A stretch of 64,000 nt of DNA from an uncultured Alteromonadaceae bacterium. Lineage in GTDB: Bacteria > Pseudomonadota > Gammaproteobacteria > Enterobacterales > Alteromonadaceae. Under the pieces are notes generated by a model, which searched no databases, had not been told where the DNA came from, and was given only the letters and a program-made list of their open reading frames with translations. The translations under genes were made by a program, and so were the position numbers. This document shows positions 55,208 to 63,890 of this stretch, piece by piece. The first letter of the stretch is position 1; every line of letters starts with the position of its first letter. The DNA is taken from contig CAJXMO010000019.1 in assembly GCA_913056495.1 (NCBI GenBank), forward strand, positions 1-64,000, given 5' to 3'.

Positions 55208-55750
55208 ATGAAACGACTTAAAATGATATTATTGAGTATATGTGCTATCGCCAATTATGCTCACGCTGGTTTTATTAAAATTGAACTGGATAATCAAAAC
55301 TTGGCAATAGGCGAGGTGGTAACTGCATCTTTAATTGCCGAGCTGAGCAATCCGGTAGATACGATAGACTTGGATATTTTATTTGATACCGGCCTATTCA
55401 GTTTAAATACGTCCAGCGTAATCAGTAACTTACCCAGTGATGGCATTGATAACTTTTTTGCATTTGAAGCAAATTCAACCGGTGCAGGTTTGACCTTTTT
55501 ATCATTTGACGAAGTTTTTTCAGGCTCGTTATTACTGGCTTCATTTGAATTAACGGCATTAACTGAAGGTATTTCAATTTTTGACGTTCAAACCAGAGAT
55601 TTATACAACTTCACTTTGGATGAAAGTTATGAATTTTCCGAAGTGATACCTGCAAATGCGAATATTGTAACTGAGGTACCAGAGCCTTCTCACCTTGCGT
55701 TGTCCTTGTTTGGTTTAATCCTAATAAGTCGTTTACGTAAAAATAAATAA
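55208..55750 (+). CDS. cohesin-like PEP-CTERM protein
   Basis: A 180-residue exported protein (ATG 55208 with AAGGA seven bases upstream; 10 bp after the lyase stop). The signal peptide ends IANYAHA. Residues about 21-140 read like a cohesin/CBM-type beta-sandwich: IKIELDNQNLAIGEVVTASL, then TIDLDILFDTGLFSLNTSS, and LLLASFELTALTEGISIFDV, the usual opening, first-strand and closing elements of a type I cohesin. The C-terminus VPEPSHLALSLFGLILISRL plus basic tail is a PEP-CTERM sorting signal, so the protein is processed and retained at the cell surface. Next to a dockerin protein it may be its docking partner. The cohesin call is by pattern, not by search. Confidence 0.7.
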   Translation: MKRLKMILLSICAIANYAHAGFIKIELDNQNLAIGEVVTASLIAELSNPVDTIDLDILFDTGLFSLNTSSVISNLPSDGIDNFFAFEANSTGAGLTFLSFDEVFSGSLLLASFELTALTEGISIFDVQTRDLYNFTLDESYEFSEVIPANANIVTEVPEPSHLALSLFGLILISRLRKNK

Positions 55751-55769
55751 TGGACTGATCTCAGGTTTA

Positions 55770-55796
55770 AAAGGCCCAAGGAGTTGGGGCCTTTAG
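55770..55796 (+). terminator. Terminator after the cohesin-like gene
   Basis: AAAGGCCC / GGGCCTTT hairpin 20 bp after the stop. Confidence 0.7.
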
Positions 55797-55850
55797 CTGT
55801 TAATTCACTCGAAACGAGCATTTAGTTATGATTTAATCTTTAATTGATTT

Positions 55851-55869
55851 TGATAATTATTATCATTTG
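55851..55869. promoter_or_regulatory. Fur box
   Basis: TGATAATTATTATCATTTG matches the Fur consensus GATAATGATAATCATTATC at about 14 of 19 positions, 70 bp before the siderophore receptor ATG. Iron repression of the following three genes is expected. Confidence 0.8.
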
Positions 55870-55938
55870 TATTTATTCGTGTTATCATGTCTCTTATTCT
55901 CCAAATTTTTATATATTGATTTTAAAGAGATTTTTAAT

Positions 55939-58206
55939 ATGAAAAAAAAGATCACCTCTCTCGCTGTTGCTGCTATTTTGTTTGGCGCAGTAATTTCTCC
56001 TCAAACATTTGCCCAAAACAACCCTGAAAAAAATAATGAATTTATTGATAACCAAGCGGAAGTGATTCGCGTTGTTGGAACCAATCAAGCTCGGTATATT
56101 ATTCAAGCGAATGACGGCGCAACGGGTTTAGATCTTTCTTTTCTTGAAAACCCAAGAAATGTAACTTTAATTCCAGAACAACTCTTGTTAGACCGAAAAA
56201 TCACAACCCTAGAAGAGGCATTGAGAAATGCACCAGGTGTGAGTGCCGGCGATGGTTTTGGTGGTACTCGAGATGACTTCTTTATGCGTGGGTTTAGACG
56301 CAATGCGGAATATCGAAACGGATTTCGTCGTTCATCCATTTTCAAAGCCAACTTATCAAATGTTGAGTATGTGCAGGTGGTGCGAGGCCCTGCGGCCATT
56401 ACCTATGGTCAGGTTGAACCCGGTGGTGTCGTGGATGTTGTCACCAAAAAGCCATTGATTAATCAGCGTATCGCAGGCGAATTGCGAGGTGGTTCTTACC
56501 AGGATAGATTTGCATTAATTGATTATTCGCAACCTATTAATGAAGACTGGGCCGTTCGGTTAGTGGCTTCTACCCAAGATTCAGAGAGTTTTAGAGACTT
56601 TACAGATATAAAACGAGATGCAATTGCACTTTCTTCTCGCTATTTTTTGAGTGACTCAACTCAAATTGACTTCAGTTATGAATGGCGAGAAGAGGCGCGT
56701 CCGCTGGATCGAGGCACACTCGCAATTGAAACCTCAGATGGTCCAGCCCTCATTAATGACGTTTTAGATATTCCATTTAGTCAGCGTTTTGGTTCGCCTT
56801 GGGAAATTGGTGAAGTGGATTTTGAGATGTTTGAACTCACGATAAAACAGCAAATTAATACCGACTGGAATTTAGAGTTCAATATCGCTAGAGAGGAATC
56901 ATCCGGCAACGATTTGCAGTCAAGACCTTTAGCCGCGTTTGTGGTTGATGCTGATGCGCCAATTGACGAATCTGGCTACATTACCAGCTCTTCTTTCGAT
57001 CCTTCGGTTATTTTAAGCGGCGCCATTTATGATGATCCAAGTGATCGTGTTTATTTAGTCAGACGGTTAGATGGCAGTCGAGACCGCCACATTGTTGCTG
57101 ATTTAGCAAGTATAAAGTTACGGGGCGAATTTGAATTAGCAGGTTTGCAACATCAAATTGTTGTGGGTTCTGACTATATTAAAAATGAAACGGATAGGCG
57201 ATTTGTGATTGGAACACAAACCGACGGCATTACTACCCCGTTTTATAGTTTTACCAACCCAGCTTATGTATTGCCTGATACCTTCTCTTTAGATGGGATT
57301 CCACTAGATGTATATGGCGATAGAGACATAGGTGTTTATGTGAACCTATTTACAAAAATTACCGAACAGTTAAGTCTTTTAGCTGGTTTACGTTATAGCG
57401 ATACTGCATATAAATCAGTGAGTGGTGATGTTGTTGTTGAACAAACGGCAGCGTCTGGCACCACGCCACAATTTGGCCTAAGTTACCAAGCGTTAGAAAA
57501 TATTTCGTTATTTGCGTCTTATGCTGAGTCTTTTGCGCCTAACAATGTCATTCCTGATAATAATGGAGAAATTGTAGAAATAGATCCTCAAGAAGGTAAA
57601 CAAGTGGAATTTGGTATTAAATCAGAATTTTTTAATGGCAAAGTTCAGACGGTTCTCACTTTTTATTCAATAGAAAAAACCAATGTGGAGGATGGGCTTG
57701 ATGACCTTGGTAAACCTATATTTGTGGACGGACGACGCTCTCAAGGCACTGAATTTACGTTTACTGGTCAGCCTTTGGATGGCATGAATGTATCCGTTTC
57801 TTACGCGTATACTGATGCGGAAGATATAGATGGTTTGGGTAATGTCAGCAAAGCGGAAAGCATAGCAGATAATATTTTTAATCTGTATACATCTTATGAA
57901 CTGCAAGGTGGTGCGCTTGAAGGTTTGGGGGTTGGTGCTGGCTATTATTATGAATCTGACAGAGTCATGGACGCAGAACGTAACTTATCAGAACAAGTCA
58001 ATTTAGGCGATATTTCTTTGGTCGATTTATCCGCTTGGTACACAATGCAATCGCCTGCAATGATAGGCACTGATGGCACAATACGGTTTCAACTTGCGGT
58101 AAAAAACCTATTTGACGAAGAATACTATGGCGCAGGTTTTACTGTACTTAGAATTCCTTTGGGCACACCAAGAACGGTTACTGCATCGGTCTCGTTTGAT
58201 TTTTAA
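55939..58206 (+). CDS. TonB-dependent siderophore receptor
   Basis: A 755-residue receptor from the ATG at 55939 (signal peptide KKKITSLAVAAILFGAVISP to TFAQ). The TonB-box region is AEVIRVVGTNQ. The plug has LEEALRNAPGVSAGDGFGGT and DDFFMRGFRR, VEYVQVVRGPAAITYGQVEP, and GGVVDVVTKKPL, the hallmarks of ferric-siderophore receptors (FhuA/FoxA/FpvA group). It ends ASVSFDF with the terminal Phe for outer-membrane assembly. The Fur box upstream and the PepSY protein downstream support iron uptake. The siderophore type is unknown. Confidence 0.92.
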   Translation: MKKKITSLAVAAILFGAVISPQTFAQNNPEKNNEFIDNQAEVIRVVGTNQARYIIQANDGATGLDLSFLENPRNVTLIPEQLLLDRKITTLEEALRNAPGVSAGDGFGGTRDDFFMRGFRRNAEYRNGFRRSSIFKANLSNVEYVQVVRGPAAITYGQVEPGGVVDVVTKKPLINQRIAGELRGGSYQDRFALIDYSQPINEDWAVRLVASTQDSESFRDFTDIKRDAIALSSRYFLSDSTQIDFSYEWREEARPLDRGTLAIETSDGPALINDVLDIPFSQRFGSPWEIGEVDFEMFELTIKQQINTDWNLEFNIAREESSGNDLQSRPLAAFVVDADAPIDESGYITSSSFDPSVILSGAIYDDPSDRVYLVRRLDGSRDRHIVADLASIKLRGEFELAGLQHQIVVGSDYIKNETDRRFVIGTQTDGITTPFYSFTNPAYVLPDTFSLDGIPLDVYGDRDIGVYVNLFTKITEQLSLLAGLRYSDTAYKSVSGDVVVEQTAASGTTPQFGLSYQALENISLFASYAESFAPNNVIPDNNGEIVEIDPQEGKQVEFGIKSEFFNGKVQTVLTFYSIEKTNVEDGLDDLGKPIFVDGRRSQGTEFTFTGQPLDGMNVSVSYAYTDAEDIDGLGNVSKAESIADNIFNLYTSYELQGGALEGLGVGAGYYYESDRVMDAERNLSEQVNLGDISLVDLSAWYTMQSPAMIGTDGTIRFQLAVKNLFDEEYYGAGFTVLRIPLGTPRTVTASVSFDF

Positions 58207-58244
58207 ATCTATTTTTTTCCTTTTTTAAATTTAAACCTGAATGG

Positions 58245-58280
58245 CCGCCTTTAGATAAACTTTAAGGCGGTTTTTTCTTT
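58245..58280 (+). terminator. Terminator after the siderophore receptor
   Basis: CCGCCTT / AAGGCGG hairpin followed by TTTTTTCTTTT; read-through is needed to reach the PepSY gene unless it has its own promoter. Confidence 0.88.
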
Positions 58281-58324
58281 TGAATTAATCGTTTTTGTTA
58301 AAAATTTGACTATAGGTACTTTAA

Positions 58325-59530
58325 GTGTCTGATAAAAATAAAAAAAGAAATTTAAAAAAGTTATATAATCTACATGCTTGGCTTGGTTTTCAGCTCGCTG
58401 TTATCATGTTTGTTGTACTTGCAACTGGTACAATAGCCACAGTGTCGAATGAAATTGACTGGCTTATATTTAAAGAGCTTAGAGCATCGGAGAAACCAGA
58501 AAAAGAGGGGAAACTGCCTACGTCGGATGACTGGGATAAAATATATACCGCAGTAAAATTTGCATATCCAGATGCTGCCCCCAGATATCTGACTACAATG
58601 GGGGAAGATTATTTAACCTATCGTGTTGCGGCAGAAGATGAATCTTTGCATGCAAAATTCATCCAAGTAGACCAATGGACTCATGAACTGACCGGAACCG
58701 TGCCTAGGTTAACGGTTCAGCGGTTTTTTAGAGATTTTCACCGATACTTATTTATGCCCGCATTTCCCGGCATTATTTTCGTGTGTGCGCTTGCATTTGT
58801 ATTAGCGTTAGCTATTTATACCGGCTTAAAAACCACTCGTAATTGGAAAAACGCTTTGTGGCGTATTCGTTTTAATCAGGGTACTAGAATTGCGCTGAGC
58901 GACACGCATAAAATATTTGGTTTGTGGGGAATATGGTTTTCAATACTCATTACGATTACAGGTATCTGGTATTTTTACGAATTCAGTTTTCAGCTTTTTG
59001 GATCTCGACTTGAGCCTGCCGCGCCGAAAGTAGAAACGGCTCAAGTTTCTACTCAAACAGTTAGTCCGATGACTTTATCAGCGGATGAATTTGGCAAAAT
59101 CGTAGCAATTGCACAAACGGCTCATCAAAACTGGCATATTACGTCCATCGTGATCCCAGCAGACACAGCGGGCCTAGTTCAATTTAGAGGTGTAAAAAAT
59201 AATCCACTTTTACGAGACAGGGCATATCGCGTTTTTATTAACCCAGTTACATATCAAATAGAATCTGTTTTCACCCCTGATTCTATAGGCCTTAACGCGT
59301 ATTTAAATGAATACGCAGACCCGCTACATTTTGGCCATTTTGGCGGACTGTGGACTAAATTGATTTGGTTTATTTTTGGTATTGGGTTAACTGGATTATC
59401 TATAACTGGCGTATTGATGTCGTGGAAGCGAACTAAATCAAAGAGATTAACCCAAATACAGGTGGCTACCCTACCTTTATTATTATTGAGCTTCGTGGCC
59501 TTTATGTTTTGGTATCAGCGTTTTACATAA
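58325..59530 (+). CDS. PepSY-associated membrane protein (siderophore/ferric reductase type)
   Basis: A 401-residue inner-membrane protein of the PepSY_TM family (GTG start). Helices include LHAWLGFQLAVIMFVVLATG, FPGIIFVCALAFVLALAIYT, IFGLWGIWFSILITITGIWY and LIWFIFGIGLTGLSITGVLM. Conserved His lie at the membrane faces (LHAWLGF, FHRYLFMP, DTHKIFGLWG, LHFGHFGGLW), consistent with haem binding. FoxB/FiuB-like relatives release iron from siderophores in the periplasm. It is 16 bp ahead of the hydrolase gene. Confidence 0.85.
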   Translation: MSDKNKKRNLKKLYNLHAWLGFQLAVIMFVVLATGTIATVSNEIDWLIFKELRASEKPEKEGKLPTSDDWDKIYTAVKFAYPDAAPRYLTTMGEDYLTYRVAAEDESLHAKFIQVDQWTHELTGTVPRLTVQRFFRDFHRYLFMPAFPGIIFVCALAFVLALAIYTGLKTTRNWKNALWRIRFNQGTRIALSDTHKIFGLWGIWFSILITITGIWYFYEFSFQLFGSRLEPAAPKVETAQVSTQTVSPMTLSADEFGKIVAIAQTAHQNWHITSIVIPADTAGLVQFRGVKNNPLLRDRAYRVFINPVTYQIESVFTPDSIGLNAYLNEYADPLHFGHFGGLWTKLIWFIFGIGLTGLSITGVLMSWKRTKSKRLTQIQVATLPLLLLSFVAFMFWYQRFT

Positions 59531-59546
59531 CGTTAGGGATAATCAG

Positions 59547-60479
59547 ATGAAAGTTTTTAATACCTGCTGTAGTTTGTTAATTGGTTGTTTTTTGGCTCGA
59601 GCTTTAGCGGGTGAAATATCCGAACTAACGTTAGACAGAGTCGATAAATCAAAATTAGACTACTACTTAATTCAAGAATCTGGCGATATGCAGGAAAAGG
59701 TACTATTGCTGATTCTTCAAGGCTCTGACTGTAATAGTATTTTTCACAACGATTCAATAAAAAGTGAGTATAAAAAAGTTTGGCCGACAGCTGATCTGCT
59801 GCTAATTGAAAAATATGGTATTAATAAAAATTTGCCATACAGCTCTGTTCCTGAAAGGGTGGATTGTCCTAAATCTTACATCATCAATGATAGTCCTAAG
59901 CAACGAGTCGCGGATATCAAAGCTGTGTTAGAAGTAGTGCGTAGCCAAACTAAATACACTAAGCTAGTTGTATTAGGTGGTAGCGAAGGTGCGGTTATTG
60001 CGAATTTACTTTCAACTCAATTAGATTATGTAGACGCCACTGTCGCTTTTAATGGCGGTGGGCGTTGGTTTATGGATGACGTTTTGCATAACATAGTTTC
60101 TAGCCAGCAAAATTCAGAAGAATTGAAGGCAAGTATTGACGGATTTAAAGAATTCTCAAATGTTATTTTAACAAGTGAAGAAACTGTTGGGATTGAAGTA
60201 AGTCAGCATGGTTACAATTGGTGGCGACAAATGCTTGCAATAGATCAGTTAGACTTATTACAAAATGTAAACTCACCGCTACTTATTCTCCAAGGATCAG
60301 CAGATTTATCTGTATCTCCGCAGAAAGTCACTGAGATGGTTTTAGCGCTTGGCGAAAAAGACAACATTAAATACAAAGTGTATGAGGGGTTGGATCACGG
60401 CTGGGAAAATAGTCGAGGTGAAAGTAAAAGAAACGAAGTTATCTTTGATATCCACACTTGGCTAAAATCGATTCTTTAA
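59547..60479 (+). CDS. exported alpha/beta hydrolase
   Basis: A 310-residue alpha/beta hydrolase with a signal peptide (VFNTCCSLLIGCFLARALAG). The nucleophile elbow is VVLGGSEGAVIANLL; the acid is probably LQGSADLSVSP and the base LDHGWENS. It follows the PepSY gene closely, so it could be an esterase acting on an imported siderophore or its ester; this is only context. A lipase or peptidase role cannot be excluded. Confidence 0.72.
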   Translation: MKVFNTCCSLLIGCFLARALAGEISELTLDRVDKSKLDYYLIQESGDMQEKVLLLILQGSDCNSIFHNDSIKSEYKKVWPTADLLLIEKYGINKNLPYSSVPERVDCPKSYIINDSPKQRVADIKAVLEVVRSQTKYTKLVVLGGSEGAVIANLLSTQLDYVDATVAFNGGGRWFMDDVLHNIVSSQQNSEELKASIDGFKEFSNVILTSEETVGIEVSQHGYNWWRQMLAIDQLDLLQNVNSPLLILQGSADLSVSPQKVTEMVLALGEKDNIKYKVYEGLDHGWENSRGESKRNEVIFDIHTWLKSIL

Positions 60480-60536
60480 AATACCAACATATGCGACCAT
60501 TCTATGATGTAAAGCTTAACAGGGCATTCGAACCTT

Positions 60537-60574
60537 ATTCAGGTTTGATTTATAAGACTTAATCAAACCTGAAT
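60537..60574. terminator. Bidirectional hairpin between convergent operons
   Basis: Perfect 14-bp arms ATTCAGGTTTGATT / AATCAAACCTGAAT with a 10-nt loop, between the hydrolase and TRAP genes. Confidence 0.8.
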
Positions 60575-60589
60575 GTTGCATATTTTTGC

Positions 60590-62512
60590 TTAAAGCCCAA
60601 ATAAATGAGGCAAAAACATACTAATAGCCGGAAAGAGGGTGACTAATAACAACCCTGCCAATTGCAAAGCAAATATAGGTAAAAGTGGTTTGATAACGGC
60701 CGCTATTTTTTGGTCGGAAATGCTGCAAGCAACAAATAATACAGTGCCAACCGGTGGCGTAACAACACCCAAAGCCAGTGCATAAACCAGAATAATACCA
60801 AAATGCACCGGTTCTACCCCTAAAGTGGTTACGACAGGGAAGAAAATTGGGGTAAATATCAGCATGGCCGGTGACATATCCATAAATACGCCGACGACCA
60901 GTAATACGACCACAATCAGCAGTAGCACGACATATTTACTCTCGCTAAAACCGGTTAACAACTGACCAACCGTATCTGGAATAGAGGCGAATGTCATCGT
61001 CCAACTCATCATGCCTGAGCAGGCAATTAAAAACAGAATCACGCCTGAAACGATAGCTGTTTCAAGAAAGATGTTGAATAAAGCTTTAAAGCTGAGTGAA
61101 CGATAAGCCAGTGCAAGTAATAAACTGTATAAAACCGCCACACCGGACGCTTCGATTGCAGTGAACAAACCACCTAAAATACCGCCGATGACAATCACAA
61201 CCAGCAATAAACTGGGGAGCGCGCGGCTGAGAATAGTGAATTTTTCAGCCCAGTTGGTTGTGGTATTTTCAGCCTGATAGCCCAGTTTTTTTGCATAAAA
61301 ATAAGCTGAAATCATCACAGCAAAAGCCATGATCATGCCCGGAATATAACCTGCAATAAACAATGAAATAATAGAGGCGCTACCGCCTGTAATTAATGAA
61401 TATACGATCAGAGCGCCAGAAGGTGGGATTAACATACCACAGGGGGCGGAAGCTGCATTCACTGCTGCTGTCATTGGCATATCGTAATTTTTTTCTTTCG
61501 CAACCGGAGTAATGATACCGCCGATGGCCGAGGCAGATGCGATTCCGGAACCGGATAATGTGCCGAATAAGGCATTCGCAACCACATTAGACTGCCATAA
61601 ACTACCGGGTACTTTACCGCCAATTAACATGGCTAAATCAATCAACCGGCGAGCGAGCCCAGTTTGGTTCATTATGCTACCGGCCAAAATAAAAAACGGC
61701 AGGGCTAAAAAACCAAAACTGTCTAAACCATTAAAAATGGTTTGGCCGGCGGTGGGAAACAAAGGCGCAAAATCTACCTGTAATGCCAGAGTAAATAAGC
61801 CGGAAAACGCCAGTCCTATCGCAATCGGTGTGCCTAAGATTAAAAAGATAAAAAACACGGCAAATAAAACAAACAGTGAAAACATTTCCAACTGATAGCT
61901 AACCAAATACTGAAAGGTGGCGGTTTGCGTTAAACCCCAAATCACCAGGACAACTGCAAAAACGACAAGGCCAATGAAGAGTAAGTCGGTAACACGAGTG
62001 GTTTTTTGGCGCAGAATTCTGCTTAATTCAATAGCCTGAGCGGCTATTATCATTAAACCACTGATTGCCATTCCCAGTTGTAATATACCAACCGGAATTT
62101 GAAACATAGCGGTTTTCATTGCCTGATTATCTAAATAAGACTGGAACCCGGCAATACAAAAAACTAGGCCAAATACCAAAGTAACCAAAGCATTAAATAG
62201 CATCAGCCGGATCGCATTTTGGGCTGAAGCTTTTTCAATTAATATGGGTAAACTCAAATGCCGGCCGGCAATAAAACAATAACCGCCACCAAGTAAGCCC
62301 AGCCAGATTAACGCATAACGCAAAAATTCCTGAGTATATTTACTGGGTGAATTAAAAACAAATCTGGATGTAATTTGATAAGCGATGGCAATGGTCATGG
62401 CAACCAATAAACCAACTAAAAAATACCCTAATAACTTGTTTAGATAATGCCCTGCGTTTTGCAAGGCGCAGCTGCCATTGTGTTGTGAACGGATAACTGT
62501 AGATTCAGACAT
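60590..62512 (-). CDS. TRAP transporter, fused DctQ-DctM membrane subunits
   Basis: A 640-residue fusion. The first about 175 residues are the four-helix small subunit (VAMTIAIAYQITSRFVFNSP, QEFLRYALIWLGLLGGGYCF). Residues about 205-640 are the DctM large subunit, with LGTPIAIGLAFSGLF, FLALPFFILAGSIMNQTGLA, GTLSGSGIASASAIGGIITP, and MDMSPAMLIFTPIFFPVVTT near the end. It works with the periplasmic DctP encoded 9 bp upstream to import acidic solutes using the Na+ gradient. The operators upstream of dctP link it to the second LacI-type regulon, so a uronate or unsaturated uronate is a likely substrate. Confidence 0.92.
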   Translation of the reverse strand: MSESTVIRSQHNGSCALQNAGHYLNKLLGYFLVGLLVAMTIAIAYQITSRFVFNSPSKYTQEFLRYALIWLGLLGGGYCFIAGRHLSLPILIEKASAQNAIRLMLFNALVTLVFGLVFCIAGFQSYLDNQAMKTAMFQIPVGILQLGMAISGLMIIAAQAIELSRILRQKTTRVTDLLFIGLVVFAVVLVIWGLTQTATFQYLVSYQLEMFSLFVLFAVFFIFLILGTPIAIGLAFSGLFTLALQVDFAPLFPTAGQTIFNGLDSFGFLALPFFILAGSIMNQTGLARRLIDLAMLIGGKVPGSLWQSNVVANALFGTLSGSGIASASAIGGIITPVAKEKNYDMPMTAAVNAASAPCGMLIPPSGALIVYSLITGGSASIISLFIAGYIPGMIMAFAVMISAYFYAKKLGYQAENTTTNWAEKFTILSRALPSLLLVVIVIGGILGGLFTAIEASGVAVLYSLLLALAYRSLSFKALFNIFLETAIVSGVILFLIACSGMMSWTMTFASIPDTVGQLLTGFSESKYVVLLLIVVVLLVVGVFMDMSPAMLIFTPIFFPVVTTLGVEPVHFGIILVYALALGVVTPPVGTVLFVACSISDQKIAAVIKPLLPIFALQLAGLLLVTLFPAISMFLPHLFGL

Positions 62513-62521
62513 GATTATTCT

Positions 62522-63538
62522 CTAAAACTCACGATTTTCGATTTTGAAGATGGCCTGCAGTAAAGGTGCTTTTTCTGCGTCATTCAGCGCATCTTGATAA
62601 AGCGGTTTAACCGTATTAATAAAATCGGTTTTATCAACCGGATAAAAAATAACGCCTTCTTGTTCGATTAATTTTTGTTTATTGGCTTGTTCGTTCTGCT
62701 CTGCAAATGCAATTGACTTATCGCTGATTTTGGCAAATTCCTGCTCAATCACCTCACGTTCGCGCTCAGTTAGGCTGTGTTGAAATTTTTGGCTGGCAAT
62801 CACAAAATCGGTTAAGCGGGTATGTTCTGTCACCAGTACATATTTGGCAACATCACTAAATTTTGCTTGATAAATGCCGGCAATACCGCCTTCAGCACCG
62901 TCAACCACACCTTGTTGCATTGCGGCATACAGTTCACCAAACGGAAGTGCTGTGGGTACGGCACCAAAGTTGGCGAGCATTTGCATATAAGTTGGGCTTG
63001 AAATGGTTCTTAAGCGTAAAGCCGCTAAGTCAGCTCTGGTTTTGATTGGTTTAGTAGCATAAATACTGCGAAAATCACTGCTTAAATAGCCCAGAAACGA
63101 GAATCTGTGTTTTTTGGAAGAATCAAATAAAGCCTGACGGACACTGTGATCCTTCATCACCTCACGGTATTCATCTACCGAACGGAATAAATAGGGCATA
63201 TTCATCACCCCTAAAGATGGGATTACGGATTCAATAGAGGCACTGTTGACTAAACCAATATCAATGACGCCGCGCTGAATATGCTGAAAATACTGGAGTT
63301 GATCGCCAAGGACTCCACCATGAAATAGTTTAAAGCGGATCTGCCCCTGCGTTCTGGTTTCAACATTGCGGGCAAATTCCGCAATTAGTTTGCCTGCCGT
63401 ACCATCAGCCTGAATATCTGTCACTATTTTGTAGGTTTTATAAGGCGTGGTAGTGGCCATTGCATTAAAACAACAGATAAAAGTGATAAATAAAGTTTGT
63501 AACAAGGCTAGTTTCATCTGGCTGATCATTTTTTTCAT
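62522..63538 (-). CDS. TRAP transporter substrate-binding protein DctP
   Basis: A 338-residue periplasmic binding protein from the ATG at 63538 (GTG 63547 is an alternative; AGAG lies eight bases before the ATG). The signal peptide ends NAMA. Typical DctP elements are QGQIRFKLFHGGVLGDQLQY, the loop KPIKTRADLAALRLRTISSP with the carboxylate-binding Arg, GAVPTALPFGELYAAMQQGV and VDGAEGG. It is the first gene of the dctP-dctQM operon. Confidence 0.9.
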   Translation of the reverse strand: MKKMISQMKLALLQTLFITFICCFNAMATTTPYKTYKIVTDIQADGTAGKLIAEFARNVETRTQGQIRFKLFHGGVLGDQLQYFQHIQRGVIDIGLVNSASIESVIPSLGVMNMPYLFRSVDEYREVMKDHSVRQALFDSSKKHRFSFLGYLSSDFRSIYATKPIKTRADLAALRLRTISSPTYMQMLANFGAVPTALPFGELYAAMQQGVVDGAEGGIAGIYQAKFSDVAKYVLVTEHTRLTDFVIASQKFQHSLTEREREVIEQEFAKISDKSIAFAEQNEQANKQKLIEQEGVIFYPVDKTDFINTVKPLYQDALNDAEKAPLLQAIFKIENREF

Positions 63539-63633
63539 AAGTAACACTCTGAAAACGCGAGCTTAAGACCTAATATTTGCAAATTAAAAATTGAGTTGTG
63601 TGAAAAAGGTTAAACATACACCCAAAATCAACT

Positions 63634-63647
63634 GGGTAACGATAACA
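63634..63647. promoter_or_regulatory. Second-family operator before dctP
   Basis: GGGTAACGATAACA, 96 bp before the dctP ATG; the right half-site is perfect. Confidence 0.62.
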
Positions 63648-63876
63648 TTTTTTTTGTTTATTTCAACTTTTTGTATAAAATGTAATTATTTTTATGTTTT
63701 TTAATCCGTTTTATACTTATCAAAATCTGCAATTTATTTATTTTATTGTAAATTAAGATATTGAATTAGTGAGTTAATTTTTTATTTTGGGTGTTTTTTA
63801 ATCTGCGTTTATTTTTTTGAGCCATAATTTGATCATTTTTTAGTTACATTTATAAGATCTTCTTTACAAATTGGCT

Positions 63877-63890
63877 TGGTATCGATATCA
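63877..63890. promoter_or_regulatory. Second-family operator near the window edge
   Basis: TGGTATCGATATCA, a strong dyad around ATCGAT, 339 bp from dctP. Confidence 0.62.

Noticed and set aside
60745..60758. TGCCAACCGGTGGC in the TRAP gene
   Set aside because: An inserted base breaks the dyad, and the codons encode a conserved PPVGTV stretch of DctM.
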